A DNA stretch of 64,000 bases from Streptomyces sp. NBC_01314 (lineage in GTDB: Bacteria > Actinomycetota > Actinomycetes > Streptomycetales > Streptomycetaceae): NCBI RefSeq assembly GCF_041435215.1, contig NZ_CP108394.1, positions 10,168,001-10,232,000 of the forward strand, in the 5' to 3' direction. Position numbers and translations under genes: made by a program. Under the pieces are notes generated by a model. That model ran no database searches. It was not told the origin of the DNA and saw nothing but the letters and a program-made list of their open reading frames with translations. Below are positions 1-9,122 of this stretch, one piece after another (the stretch's first letter is position 1; each line of letters begins with the position of its first letter).

Positions 1-196
1 TCTCAGATTCCTGGAGAGTGGCACCGGCGCCCGAAAGTGGGCGATACACACGTGCCAAGGCGAGTGTACCACCATGGGTGGTCGGCTGTTGGGGAGTTCC
101 TTACCGATGGCTTACCCGTGGCCTTTGAACTGATCTCGCGGACCCGTCGTACAGATGGGGGCACCGCCAGCGGTCTTCGCACGGAAGGAACGTCGC

Positions 197-2038
197 GTGT
201 CGCTCTTCACGCGCTCCAGCCCATCACCCGCCACGGACGCCACGGACACCACGTACGAGACGGACGAGACGAGCAGGCGGCCGACGGCGGACGTGTCGGC
301 GTCGGACGATCCCACCGCGGGCGCTCCGGCGCGGACCGGCGAACCCGTCCGTCGATGGCGGAGGTACCGGACGGCGTTCCGGGACAAGTACCCGCTCGCC
401 ACACGCGGTCTGTCATGGGGCGTCACCGCGCTGGCTGCCGCCCTGGTGTTCTTCGCGTTGCTCATGCCGGGCAAGGCCGAGTTCTTCGAGGCGCGGCAGT
501 TCCTGCGGATACCGGTGGAGCCGATCCTCGCCGCCGCCCTGTTGATGGTGCTGCCACGCCGGCCGAGGCTGGTCGCGGCGGTCGCCATCGGGGTGGGCCT
601 GGCCGCGCTGGTCGTCGTGAAGGCCCTGGACATCGGCTTCAACCAGTTCCTCGGCCGCGGCTTCAACGTGGTCCTCGACTGGGGGCTGCTCGACGACGCC
701 GAGTCGTATGTCAAGGACACCCTCGGCTCCACGGGCGCGCGGGTCGCCGTGGTCGGTCTGGTGGCCGGGGTGCTGCTGCTGTTCGTCGTCATGGCACTGG
801 CGGCGGTGCGGCTCGTGAACCTCCTGGTCCGCGACCGGGACCGGGCGACCAAGGGCACGATCGTCGCCGGCACCGTGTGGATCACCTGCGCGGCTCTGGG
901 CCTGACGCCCATCGAGAACACGGCGGTCGCCTCCAGGAGCACCATCGGTTTCGTGCAGGACCGCTGGGGCCGGGTCCAGGAGACCCTCAGGGACGAGGCC
1001 GCGTTCGCCAAGGAGGCCAGGAAGGACAGGTTCGCCGACGTGCCCGGCGATCAGTTGCTGACCGGGCTGCGCGGCAAGGACGTGCTGATCACCTTCATCG
1101 AGAGCTACGGGCGCGCCGCCCTGGAGGACCCGGCCGTCGCGCCCGGCGTGGACGCGGCCCTCGACGAGGAGGGCGAGGCGCTGACCAGGGCGGGGTTCGC
1201 GGCGAAGAGCGGCTGGCTGACCTCCGCGACGTACGGTGGCAGCAGCTGGCTCGGCCACTCGACGTTCCTCACCGGCCTGTGGATCGACAACCAGAGCCGC
1301 TACCGCACGGTCACCGCCGGCGAACGCCTCACGCTGCCGGGCGCGTTCCACAAGACCGGGGCCTGGCGGACGGTCGGCATCGTGCCCGGGGTGCAGAAGA
1401 ACTGGCCGGAGGGCGACTTCTACGGCCTCGACAAGGTCTACGACTCCCGCGATCTCGGCTACCGGGGGCCGAAGTTCAGCTGGTCGACCATGCCCGACCA
1501 GTACGCGCTCACCGCGTTCGAACGCCTGGAGGCGGCCAAGGAGGGCGACAAGCCGCTGATGTCGGAGATCATCCTGACCTCCAGTCATCAGCCGTGGGCG
1601 CCGCTGCCGAAGATGGTCGGCTGGGACGAGGTCGGCGACGGCTCGGTCTACAAGGACATCGAGAAGGCGGGCAAGGACCCGGCGGACGTCTTCACCGACC
1701 CCGTCAAGGTGAAGGAGGAGTACGGCAAGTCCGTCCAGTACTCCCTGCACAGCCTCCTGCGGTACGTGGAGAGGTACGGCGACGAGAACACCGTGCTGGT
1801 CTTCCTCGGCGACCACCAGCCCATGGCGAGCGTCAGCGGCAACGGAGCCGGCCATGACGTACCCGTCACCATCGTCGCCCACGACCCGAAGGTCCTCGAC
1901 CGGATCGACGACTGGGGCTGGTCCGACGGTCTGCGGCCCGGCGACGACGCCCCGGTCTGGCGCATGGACTCCTTCCGCGACCGCTTCCTCACCGCGTACG
2001 GCGAGGAGCCGAACGTGGCCCGCTCGCCCTCGCCGTAG
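197..2038 (+). CDS. Membrane sulfatase / LTA-synthase-like phosphotransferase
   Basis: A 613-residue membrane protein of the alkaline-phosphatase/sulfatase superfamily, the fold that includes lipoteichoic acid synthases and phosphoglycerol transferases. About five hydrophobic segments lie between residues 70 and 240, followed by an extracytoplasmic catalytic domain. Visible motifs are TFIESYGR, GGSSWLGHSTFLTG (nucleophile region) and a late metal-binding FLGDHQP. The substrate cannot be read from sequence; an envelope polyol-phosphate or sulfate ester is likely. The GTG start is chosen because GGAAGGA lies about 7 bases upstream; an earlier in-frame ATG at 155 lacks such a site. It stands alone and ends in a strong hairpin shared with the convergent GH13 gene. 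Confidence 0.82.
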   Translation: MSLFTRSSPSPATDATDTTYETDETSRRPTADVSASDDPTAGAPARTGEPVRRWRRYRTAFRDKYPLATRGLSWGVTALAAALVFFALLMPGKAEFFEARQFLRIPVEPILAAALLMVLPRRPRLVAAVAIGVGLAALVVVKALDIGFNQFLGRGFNVVLDWGLLDDAESYVKDTLGSTGARVAVVGLVAGVLLLFVVMALAAVRLVNLLVRDRDRATKGTIVAGTVWITCAALGLTPIENTAVASRSTIGFVQDRWGRVQETLRDEAAFAKEARKDRFADVPGDQLLTGLRGKDVLITFIESYGRAALEDPAVAPGVDAALDEEGEALTRAGFAAKSGWLTSATYGGSSWLGHSTFLTGLWIDNQSRYRTVTAGERLTLPGAFHKTGAWRTVGIVPGVQKNWPEGDFYGLDKVYDSRDLGYRGPKFSWSTMPDQYALTAFERLEAAKEGDKPLMSEIILTSSHQPWAPLPKMVGWDEVGDGSVYKDIEKAGKDPADVFTDPVKVKEEYGKSVQYSLHSLLRYVERYGDENTVLVFLGDHQPMASVSGNGAGHDVPVTIVAHDPKVLDRIDDWGWSDGLRPGDDAPVWRMDSFRDRFLTAYGEEPNVARSPSP

Positions 2039-2057
2039 AGGTCCGCGCCGTGTGAGC

Positions 2058-2086
2058 GGCTGCCCGGAGCGGGACTCCGGGCAGCC
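2058..2086. terminator. Bidirectional intrinsic terminator
   Basis: A perfect 12-bp stem (GGCTGCCCGGAG and its complement) with a 5-base loop sits between the converging ends of the sulfatase-like gene and the GH13 gene. It has no T-run, as is usual in Streptomyces. Confidence 0.75.
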
Positions 2087-2097
2087 GGCCCCGACGA

Positions 2098-3684
2098 CTA
2101 TCCGCCGAGCTCGAAGATCCCGTATCCGAAGCCCCGCGCGGTGATCGTGCCGCCCACGATGTCCACGCCCTGCCCCTCCAGAGCGCTGTGGACGGGGGGC
2201 GTGTACAAGCAACTGGCCTTGTGACGCTGCGGGTTGACGATCACCAGATACCTCCCGCCCCGGACGTACACGAACGGATACCCCGCGTGCACCACCTCCA
2301 CCGAGCCGCCGTGGCCCAGCTCGGGTGTACGCCTGCGCAGGGCGATCAGCCGGCGTACGAGGTGGAGGAGCGAGGTGTCGTCGGCGCGCTGGGCGGCGAC
2401 GGTCGGGCGGTCCGGGGAGGGGTCGACGGGGAGGTAGAGGCGGTCGGCGGGGGCGGGGGAGAAGCCCGCGTTCGGGCCGGCGTCCCACTGCATGGGGGTG
2501 CGGGAGCCCGCGCGGTTGTAGCGAGGGCCGAGGACGCTGCCTTCCTTGTCGGGCAGGCCCGGCACATAGCGCATGCCGATCTCGTCGCCGTAGTAGATCG
2601 CCGGGAGCGTCGGCCAGGTCAGCTGGAAGGCGAACGCGGGGGGAAGCTGATCGGCGGTGCGGGGGCCGCAGTTGAGGCGGGAGAAGTCGTGGTTGGCGGT
2701 GGGGAGCGAGATGGCGCCCGCGCCGTCGACGGCCGTGGACGCCTGGTGCCAGGCTTCGACGAAGGGACGCGGCGAGCCGTGGCCGCTCGCGTCGAAGAAG
2801 CAGTCGAGAGGGTCCCAGTTCTCGTGGACCGTGCCCCCGCCGTTGTTCCACAGCGAGCGCAGTGCGAGGCCGTCGGAGGGACCGCCGAAGTGGAGGAAGA
2901 AGTCGGCGTGGAAGCCGGCCGGGATCGACACCTCCGGCTCGCCCCACTCGGCGAGCAGCACGGCGTCCGGGTGGGCGGCGTCCAGCCAGTGCCGCAGCTC
3001 CGTCCAGACACGGGCGGTCTCGGCCTTGTCCGGGTCGTCCTTGACGAGCGAGGCGGCCATGTCGACGCGGAAGCCGGAGAGGCCGAGCCCCAGCCAGTGG
3101 TCCATGATCGTGCGGAGGGCGTCGCGGTTGGCGCGCGGGCCGTCGGCGTCGACCGGCAGCCGCCACGGCTCGGCCGGATTCTCGCGCGCGTAACCGAAGT
3201 TGAGGGCGGGCTGGGAGTCGAAGAAGTTCGGGAGGTACGCACCCGGGCGGGTGCCGGGGGAGGCGACGAAGCCTTCCGGGCGGCCCTGGGTCGTCCAGAT
3301 GTAGCGGTGGTCGTCCGGGTCGTTCGCGGCGGCCCGGAACCACGGGTGGTCGATGGACGTGTGGCCGGCGACGAGGTCCAGCAGAATCCGGATGCCCCGG
3401 CGGCCCGCCTCGTCGACGAGCTCGGCCAAGTCGTCGTTCGAGCCGTAGCGCGGGGCGACGCGCAGATAGTCGGCGACGTCGTACCCGGCGTCGCGGAACG
3501 GCGAGAGGAAGCAGGGGTTCAGCCAGACGGTGTCGACACCCAGCCAGGACAGATGGTCGAGGTGGTCGGTGATCCCCGCGAAGTCCCCGATGCCGTCCCC
3601 GTCGGAGTCGGCGAAGGACTGCGGGTAGATCTGGTAGAAGACGGCGTCGGCCAGCCAGGTCGGGGCAGGACGGAACGAAGTCAT
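2098..3684 (-). CDS. GH13 alpha-glucosidase/amylase family protein
   Basis: A cytoplasmic glycoside hydrolase family 13 enzyme of 528 residues that would cleave or transfer alpha-linked glucosides. The N-terminus has the classic VFYQIYPQSFADSDGDGIGD block. The three catalytic residues are in place: nucleophile Asp in GFRVDMA (about residue 203), acid/base Glu in LLAEWGEP (about 243), and the transition-state Asp in ANHDFSR (about 331). The calcium/loop pattern resembles oligo-1,6-glucosidase or trehalose-synthase-like enzymes rather than secreted amylases, and there is no signal peptide. The start is placed at MTSFRPAP; ATGs 12 and 48 bases upstream are possible. It is divergent from the methyltransferase at 3746. 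Confidence 0.88.
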   Translation of the reverse strand: MTSFRPAPTWLADAVFYQIYPQSFADSDGDGIGDFAGITDHLDHLSWLGVDTVWLNPCFLSPFRDAGYDVADYLRVAPRYGSNDDLAELVDEAGRRGIRILLDLVAGHTSIDHPWFRAAANDPDDHRYIWTTQGRPEGFVASPGTRPGAYLPNFFDSQPALNFGYARENPAEPWRLPVDADGPRANRDALRTIMDHWLGLGLSGFRVDMAASLVKDDPDKAETARVWTELRHWLDAAHPDAVLLAEWGEPEVSIPAGFHADFFLHFGGPSDGLALRSLWNNGGGTVHENWDPLDCFFDASGHGSPRPFVEAWHQASTAVDGAGAISLPTANHDFSRLNCGPRTADQLPPAFAFQLTWPTLPAIYYGDEIGMRYVPGLPDKEGSVLGPRYNRAGSRTPMQWDAGPNAGFSPAPADRLYLPVDPSPDRPTVAAQRADDTSLLHLVRRLIALRRRTPELGHGGSVEVVHAGYPFVYVRGGRYLVIVNPQRHKASCLYTPPVHSALEGQGVDIVGGTITARGFGYGIFELGG

Positions 3685-3745
3685 GTCCTGGACCATAGGC
3701 GAGGGCACACGCCGGCCGCTGCCCCGAGCCAAGGCCTAAGCTGAC

Positions 3746-4609
3746 ATGATGTTCACCCCGCAAGGCCCCAGCCTCCGCGAACTCGCCGTTCAGGCACTCT
3801 CCTCCGTCGAACACGGCTACGACCTGCTCGCACCCAAATTCGACCAGACCCCGTTCCGTACGCCGGACTCCGTCCTGGAGGCGGTGGAGTCGGCCCTGTC
3901 GTCGATGGGCCCGTTCGACCACGGGCTGGACCTCTGCTGCGGCACCGGGGCCGGCATGGAGGTGCTGCGCGGGGTGTGCCGGGAGAGCGTCACCGGCGTC
4001 GACATCAGTGCCGGGATGCTGGCGGTGGGGAGGGAGCGGGTGGGCTCCGGCACGACCCGCTCCGCGGGCCCGCACGTTGCTTCCGTCCGCTCGGGCGGCC
4101 TGAGTTCGGCCACCCCCGGCTCCGCGGGCCCAGGGGCCGCTTCCGCCGACTCGGAAGGTCCGGGTCCGGCCGCCCCCGGCTCCGGTGTCCCCCGCGTCTC
4201 CTGGGTGCGCGGTGACGCCCTGGCCCTCCCCTTCGCGCCCGTCTTCGACCTGGCCGTCAGCTTCGGCGCGTTCGGGCACTTCCTGCCGGAGGAGTTGCCG
4301 GGCCTCTTCGCCGAGGCGCACTCCGTGCTGCGGACGGGCGGACGCTTCGCTTTCCCGTTGCCCGCACCCGCCCCGCCCAACTCCCCCTGGTACTGGGCGG
4401 CCCTGGGCTTCGACGCGGCGATGCGGGTGCGCAACGCGGTCTGGCGGCCGCCGTTCGTCATGTACTACCGGCCGTTCCGGCTCGGCGTCGTACTTCGTGA
4501 GCTGGAACGCGCCGGGTTCGACGTGGAACTGTTCGCGCTGCCCGAGTTCGGGCGGCGGCCCGACGGCAGCCCGCGCTGCCGGATGGTCGTGGCCACGCGC
4601 AAGGGGTGA
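3746..4609 (+). CDS. Class I SAM-dependent methyltransferase with repeat insert
   Basis: A 287-residue class I methyltransferase; the substrate is unknown. Motif I is LDLCCGTGAGMEVL near residues 57-70, motif II follows as GVDISAGML, and the post-I acidic strand is VRGDALALPF. Between motifs II and post-I (about residues 105-150) lies a Gly/Ser/Ala/Pro-rich insert of two 20-residue repeats, encoded by 60-bp tandem copies. Methyltransferases of this type normally have a short loop there, so the insert is probably a recent disordered expansion. It lies divergent from the GH13 gene and head-on to a decayed hydrolase fragment. Confidence 0.8.
   Translation: MMFTPQGPSLRELAVQALSSVEHGYDLLAPKFDQTPFRTPDSVLEAVESALSSMGPFDHGLDLCCGTGAGMEVLRGVCRESVTGVDISAGMLAVGRERVGSGTTRSAGPHVASVRSGGLSSATPGSAGPGAASADSEGPGPAAPGSGVPRVSWVRGDALALPFAPVFDLAVSFGAFGHFLPEELPGLFAEAHSVLRTGGRFAFPLPAPAPPNSPWYWAALGFDAAMRVRNAVWRPPFVMYYRPFRLGVVLRELERAGFDVELFALPEFGRRPDGSPRCRMVVATRKG
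4061..4180 (+). repeat. 60-bp direct tandem repeat inside methyltransferase gene
   Basis: Two adjacent 60-bp units start at 4061 and 4121, both opening with TCCGCGGGCCC and closing with GGCC.CCCCCGGC; a third partial copy begins at 4181. By eye the units are roughly three quarters identical. The period is a multiple of three, so the reading frame is kept. Confidence 0.8.
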
Positions 4610-4680
4610 CCCGCCATGAGGCCGCCGGGCCCGGAGGAGTCGGCCAGGGCCGGGCGGCGCGCGTCAAGGGATGGCACGGG

Positions 4681-4858
4681 TCAACGGGTGGCTTGCGCCG
4701 CCGACTTGATCAGCGGGACCCCCTTGTCCGGGTGGGACATCATCGCCACGCGCGAGGAGCCCACCTCGATGGTGTGCGAGCCCGCCCGCTTCGCCTCGGA
4801 GCGCTCCAGCGTGGGGGAGGTCGTCTTGTCCTTCGTGGCCCCCGGTCTCCGCGGGTCG
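4681..4858 (-). pseudogene. C-terminal remnant of an alpha/beta hydrolase
   Basis: The minus strand encodes an open stretch of about 59 codons with no start. It reads ...SEAKRAGSHTIEVGSSRVAMMSHPDKG then VPLIKSAAQATR and a stop. This matches the end of the alpha/beta-hydrolase fold in chloroperoxidase-like proteins, where the catalytic His lies in a SHVVMVSHP block followed by a final helix. Here the expected catalytic His of that block reads Arg (SSRVAM), and everything upstream is missing. It is bounded by an in-frame stop at 4859. I infer a dead 3-prime gene fragment left by deletion. Confidence 0.6.
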
Positions 4859-4899
4859 TCACAGCGGGCTCCGGCCGTTCCCGGTCTCTCCCTGTGCGG

Positions 4900-6060
4900 T
4901 CAGAGCGCGCTGTACAGCGCCTCGACGAGGGCCATCTTGCGCGGGTCGTCGGCGATGTGCGGGCCCATGCGGTTCATGACATAGCCGAGGGAGACGCAGG
5001 CCTCCGGGTCGGCGAGGCCGCTGGAGCCGCCGTAGCCGTCGTGGCCGAAGGCCCTCGGGTTCGGCCCGTACGAGCCGTGCGGGCCGCTCAGCCACAGCCC
5101 GAGCCCGATCTCCGTGTCCCGGCCCAACCCGACGCCGAGCACCAGGTCACGGCAGGCGCCCTGGCCCTCGCGGACCCGCTCGGCCGCCTCCGGCGACAGC
5201 ACCCGCCGCCCGCCCCAGGTGCCGCGCAGCGCGAGGATCCCGTACAGCGCGGCGACCGCCCGGGCGGTGCCGTGGCCGTTGGCGGCCGGGACCTCGGCGG
5301 CCCGCCACTCGGGGGTGTTGGCCTCGGCGGCGCCGATCAGCGGGTTGGCGAGAGCGGCCAGCGCCGTGGGCGTCAACTGGGCGAAGACCGCGGCCTGTTC
5401 ACTGGTCGTCGCGGTCGGCGGATGCACCAGCTCGGCCGCCCGCGACGCCTCCGCGTAGGGCAGGCCGATCGTGAAGTCGAGACCGAGCGGTCCGGTGACC
5501 TCGCGCGCCAGGAAGGCGCTCGGCAGCAGCCCCGACACCCGCCGGACCACCTCGCCGACGAGGAAGCCGTATGTCATCGCGTGGTACCCGGACCGCGTGC
5601 CCGGCTCCCACCAGGGCTCCTGCGCCGCGAGCCGCTTGACCGTCAGCTCCCAGTCGCAGAGCTGCTCGAAAGAGAGCGGTTCACGCGGCCCCGCGAGCCC
5701 CGCCCGGTGCGACAGCAGATGCCGCACGAGCACGCCCTCCTTGCCGGCCGCCGCGAACTCCGGCCAGTACGCGGCCACCGGGGCGTCCAGGTCGAGCAGG
5801 CCCCGGTCGGCGAGGATGTGCGCGCACAGCGCGGTCGTGCCCTTGGTCGTCGACCACACGTTGACCACGGTGTCCCGCTCCCAGGGGCGGGACCGTGCCG
5901 CGTCGGCCCAGCCGCCCCAGAGGTCCACCACGGTCTCCCCGCGCAGCGTCACGGTGACCGCCGCCCCCAGCTCGTCACGCTCGCCGAAGTTCTCCTCGAA
6001 CGCGCTGCGCACGGCCTCGAACCGTGCCTCGCAGTGACCCCGCACCTGAGACTGGGACAT
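4900..6060 (-). CDS. Serine beta-lactamase-family hydrolase (class C-like esterase/peptidase)
   Basis: A 386-residue member of the beta-lactamase/transpeptidase-like family (Pfam Beta-lactamase), usually esterases or D-aminopeptidases rather than true drug-resistance enzymes. The SxxK nucleophile motif is STTK at about residue 70 and the second catalytic motif is SGYHA at about 158. No signal peptide is seen, so it is probably cytoplasmic. The ATG start is supported by GGAGGG about 4 bases upstream. A CCGAC-TG-GTCGG inverted repeat 70 bp upstream may control it. Confidence 0.85.
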   Translation of the reverse strand: MSQSQVRGHCEARFEAVRSAFEENFGERDELGAAVTVTLRGETVVDLWGGWADAARSRPWERDTVVNVWSTTKGTTALCAHILADRGLLDLDAPVAAYWPEFAAAGKEGVLVRHLLSHRAGLAGPREPLSFEQLCDWELTVKRLAAQEPWWEPGTRSGYHAMTYGFLVGEVVRRVSGLLPSAFLAREVTGPLGLDFTIGLPYAEASRAAELVHPPTATTSEQAAVFAQLTPTALAALANPLIGAAEANTPEWRAAEVPAANGHGTARAVAALYGILALRGTWGGRRVLSPEAAERVREGQGACRDLVLGVGLGRDTEIGLGLWLSGPHGSYGPNPRAFGHDGYGGSSGLADPEACVSLGYVMNRMGPHIADDPRKMALVEALYSAL

Positions 6061-6428
6061 GAACCCTCCGTCGTCCGTCGTCCGCCGCCGTTCGCCGGGG
6101 CGAGGGCCGCCCGGTCTCCCCGAACATACCGACTGGTCGGACAGGAGGGAAGCCGTGCGACGGAACCGTCGCCACCGGCAGGGGCCTCGGGGGATGAGCA
6201 GGGGGCGGGCGGGCTCCGTGCGGACCGCGATCAGGTGCCGGCGGTCCGGGTCTCCACCGCCGGACCGGCCGCGTCGAACCGTACGCAGAGACAGTCCGCG
6301 AGGGTCCTCGCGCTGCTGTAGGCCTCGACAGCACCCGGCCCCGGCGACCGCCAGAGCGTCGTCATGGGCGGTTCTCGCACACTGCCACACCCCGCCCCGT
6401 GGGCGCCCTGCAGCCCGTTTCGGTTCCG
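6061..6428. other. Intergenic region without a confident gene
   Basis: This 368-bp stretch holds the promoter side of the beta-lactamase-family gene and the downstream side of the acetylxylan esterase. Apart from the inverted repeat at 6129-6140 nothing recognisable is present; a 44-codon minus-strand ORF at 6231-6365 was not accepted. Confidence 0.5.
6129..6140. promoter_or_regulatory. Possible TetR-type operator
   Basis: The sequence CCGACTGGTCGG is a perfect 5+5 bp inverted repeat with a 2-bp centre, lying in an ATACCGACTGGTCGGACA context about 70 bp upstream of the beta-lactamase-family start. The shape fits TetR-family operators, but no TetR gene is adjacent. Confidence 0.3.
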
Positions 6429-7397
6429 TCAGAGCCGCGAGGCCAGCCAGCGCAACTTGACCGCCTCCTGGAAAGGGCCGCCGCCCTCGTGGTCGTTGAA
6501 GTCGTAGACCTCGATGCGCTTGTTGGCCTCGGCCCAGGCGTTGAACGCCGCGAAGACCGTGGACGGCGGGCAGGTCTGGTCCTCCAGGGCCGCCGAGAAC
6601 AGGGCGGCGGCCCGGCCGCGCGCGGCGAAGTGCACGGCGTCGAAGTAGGCGAGGGTGCGTCCGACCTGCTCGGTGCGGCCGCGGTGGGTCTTGAGGTACT
6701 TGCCGATCTCGCGGTAGGGGTCGCGGTCGGTGATGGTGGTGGAGCGAGGGAAGTCGCACAGGAACGGCACGTCGGGCGCGACCGCGACCAGGTCGGGGAC
6801 GAGTCCGCCGACGGCGATGGCGATGCCGCCGCCCTGGCTGGAGCCGACGACGGCCGTGCGCGCCGCGTCGGTCAGCGGGTGGGAGCGGGCGGCCTCCACC
6901 GCGCGTACGGCGTCGGTGTAGACCCGGCGGTAGTAGTAGTTCTCGGGGGCGTCGATGCCCCGGGTCATGAAGCCGGGGAAGGCGGGGGCGCCGGCCACCG
7001 GGTCGGGGGTGTCACCGCCTCCGCCCCAGGCGCTGCCCTGGCCCCGGGTGTCCATCACGAAGTGGGCGTAGCCCGCCGAGGCCCACATGAGGTGGGTGTG
7101 GGGCAGGCCGCGGCCACCGCCGTAGCCGATGAACTCCACGACGGTGGGCAGCGGTTCGGTCGCCCCGGCCGGGATGACCAGCCAGCCCTTGACCGGGTGC
7201 CCGCCGAACCCGGCGTAGGTGACGTCGTACACCTGGATCGTCTTCAGGTGGGTCTCGACCGGCTCGAATCGGGCGTCGAGGTCGTGCTCGCGGGATCCCT
7301 GGAGCGTCTTCGCCCAGAAGGCGTCGAAGTCCTCGGGCTCCGTCGAAGCGCTTCGATAGCCATGGAGCTCGTCCAACGGCAGGTCGAACAGGGCCAT
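6429..7397 (-). CDS. Acetylxylan esterase / cephalosporin-C deacetylase family (AXE1)
   Basis: A 322-residue carbohydrate esterase family 7-type alpha/beta hydrolase that would remove acetyl groups from acetylated xylo-oligosaccharides or related small esters. The nucleophile Ser is in GSSQGGG (about residue 184), the Asp in EDQTCPPS (about 272) and the His in NDHEGGG (about 300). The family signature DTRGQGS and the YYYRRVYTDAVRA helix are also present. Length is typical. There is no signal peptide, so it acts on imported substrate. The start is preceded by AAGGTGG. Confidence 0.9.
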   Translation of the reverse strand: MALFDLPLDELHGYRSASTEPEDFDAFWAKTLQGSREHDLDARFEPVETHLKTIQVYDVTYAGFGGHPVKGWLVIPAGATEPLPTVVEFIGYGGGRGLPHTHLMWASAGYAHFVMDTRGQGSAWGGGGDTPDPVAGAPAFPGFMTRGIDAPENYYYRRVYTDAVRAVEAARSHPLTDAARTAVVGSSQGGGIAIAVGGLVPDLVAVAPDVPFLCDFPRSTTITDRDPYREIGKYLKTHRGRTEQVGRTLAYFDAVHFAARGRAAALFSAALEDQTCPPSTVFAAFNAWAEANKRIEVYDFNDHEGGGPFQEAVKLRWLASRL

Positions 7398-7523
7398 GAA
7401 GGACCACCTTTTTGAGTTCTGAGGTGCGGATGATCACACCGTACGTGGGACGCCGCGGGCCCGCCAAGGGCGTTTTCCGGGCCCGCGACGACCCCACGTC
7501 TCACCTCCGGTCGGTCCCGGGGC

Positions 7524-9122
7524 TCACCTCTGGTCGGCCCCGACCAGGGCCCGGACCTCGAAGTCCTCGTACACGCTGTCCTCCTGCCGGGGACCGAGGA
7601 GGGAGCCGAGCCAGCCCAGCAGGAAGCCCGCCGGGATCGACACGATGCCCGGGTTCTGCAGCGGGAACCACGCGAAGTCGGCGTTCGGATACACCGAGTC
7701 GGGGGTGGAGGAGACGACCGGCGAGAACAGGACGAGCAGAACGGAGGTGACCAGGCCGCCGTACAGGCTGAGCAGGGCGCCTCGGGCGGTGAACCCGCGC
7801 CAGAACAGGCTGTAGATGATCGTCGGGAGGATGGCGGACGCGGCGATCGCGAAGGCCAGGAACGCCAGGGTGGCGGTGTTGGTGCCCCAGGCGAGGAGGG
7901 CGAACATCATGCTGAGGACGCCCAGGGCCATCGCGGCGATCCGGGCGACGCCCAACTCCTGCGTCTCCTTCGCCTTTCCCTTGCGGAGCACCTCGCCGAA
8001 GAGGTCGTGGGCGACGGACGAGGCGGCGGCGAGCATGAGACCGGCGGCGACGGCGAGCAGGGTGACGAAGGCCAGGGCCGAGACGATCGCCGTGAGGACC
8101 TCACCGCCGAGTTCGTGGGCGAGCAGCAGTACGGCCGCGTCGCCCTTGTGGTCGATGTCCGAGATGGTCTCGCGGCCCACGACGGCGGTGGCGCCGAGCC
8201 CGAGCACACCGGCCATCAGGCACACGAATCCGACGAGACCCACGGCCCACACCACCGAGGCGCGCAGCACCCGGGTCCGGCGAGGCGCGAACATCCGCAT
8301 CATCACGTGGGGGAGCGCGGCCAGCCCGAGCACGATGGCCAGTTGCAGACTGAAGAAGTCGATCTTGCTGATGGGGCCCGCCCCGTAGCGCAGGCCCGGC
8401 TGGAGGTACGCGTCGCCCAGCCCGCTGCCCCCGGTCGCGGACGCCAGGAGCCCGTCGATGTTCCAGTCGAAGCGGTTCAACACCAGCACGGCGACCACCG
8501 TGACACCGGCGACGAGCATCACGGCCTTGAACACCTGGATGAAGGTGGCCCCCGGCATGCCACCGATCGCCGCGTAGATCGTCACGATCGTGCCGATGAT
8601 GATCACGACCATCATCCGGGTGGTCGGGCCGGGTTCGCCCACGAACTGCGTCATCAGCGCGATGCTGCCGACCAGTTGGGCCACCAGGTAGAGGGTGCAC
8701 ACGGAGAGCGTGCAGATGGCGAGCGCCAGTCGGACGGACCGCTGTCGCAGCGGGAACCGCCGGGCCAGGGCGTCGCCGAGCGTGAACCTGCCCGAGTTGC
8801 GCAGGGGTTCGGCGATGAGCAGCAGCACCATCATCCAGGCGACGACCGTGCCGCCGAGGTAGAGCAGGCCGTCGTACCCGGTCAGGGCGACGAGGCCGGT
8901 GCTGCCGAGCAGGGTCGCGGCCGAGAGGTAGTCACCGCACATGGCGAGGCCGTTGCGCAGCGGCGACATGTCACGGTTGCCGAGGTAGAACTCGCTGATC
9001 TCGTCCCGCTGCGGTGCCGTGAGCAGCGCGGTGAACAGGGTGATCACGACGACGGAGAGGAACAGCACGAACGTCAGCCGCAGGCTGAACGCGTCCGCCA
9101 CGCTCGCGGAGAAGGTCACCAT
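7524..9122 (-). CDS. Sodium/solute symporter (cation acetate symporter-like)
   Basis: A 532-residue SSS-family transporter with about 13 hydrophobic segments, most like ActP-type cation/acetate symporters. Family hallmarks are the early FYLGNRDMSPLRNGLAMCGD block and SAATLLGSTGL in the second helix. The start at MVTFSASV overlaps the end of the DUF485 gene by 7 bp, which implies translational coupling; the ORF remains open upstream but that is the overlapping gene in another frame. Likely role: proton- or sodium-driven uptake of acetate or another short monocarboxylate. Confidence 0.88.
   Translation of the reverse strand: MVTFSASVADAFSLRLTFVLFLSVVVITLFTALLTAPQRDEISEFYLGNRDMSPLRNGLAMCGDYLSAATLLGSTGLVALTGYDGLLYLGGTVVAWMMVLLLIAEPLRNSGRFTLGDALARRFPLRQRSVRLALAICTLSVCTLYLVAQLVGSIALMTQFVGEPGPTTRMMVVIIIGTIVTIYAAIGGMPGATFIQVFKAVMLVAGVTVVAVLVLNRFDWNIDGLLASATGGSGLGDAYLQPGLRYGAGPISKIDFFSLQLAIVLGLAALPHVMMRMFAPRRTRVLRASVVWAVGLVGFVCLMAGVLGLGATAVVGRETISDIDHKGDAAVLLLAHELGGEVLTAIVSALAFVTLLAVAAGLMLAAASSVAHDLFGEVLRKGKAKETQELGVARIAAMALGVLSMMFALLAWGTNTATLAFLAFAIAASAILPTIIYSLFWRGFTARGALLSLYGGLVTSVLLVLFSPVVSSTPDSVYPNADFAWFPLQNPGIVSIPAGFLLGWLGSLLGPRQEDSVYEDFEVRALVGADQR

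Noticed and set aside
413..4321. A 1302-codon minus-strand open frame
   Set aside because: It runs through the antisense of the sulfatase-like, GH13 and methyltransferase genes; Arg/Pro/Gly-rich composition shows a GC-driven shadow.
6231..6365. 44-codon minus-strand ORF (MTTLWRSPGPGAVEAY...)
   Set aside because: Reasonable codon bias but no ribosome binding site, no recognisable family and too short to support.
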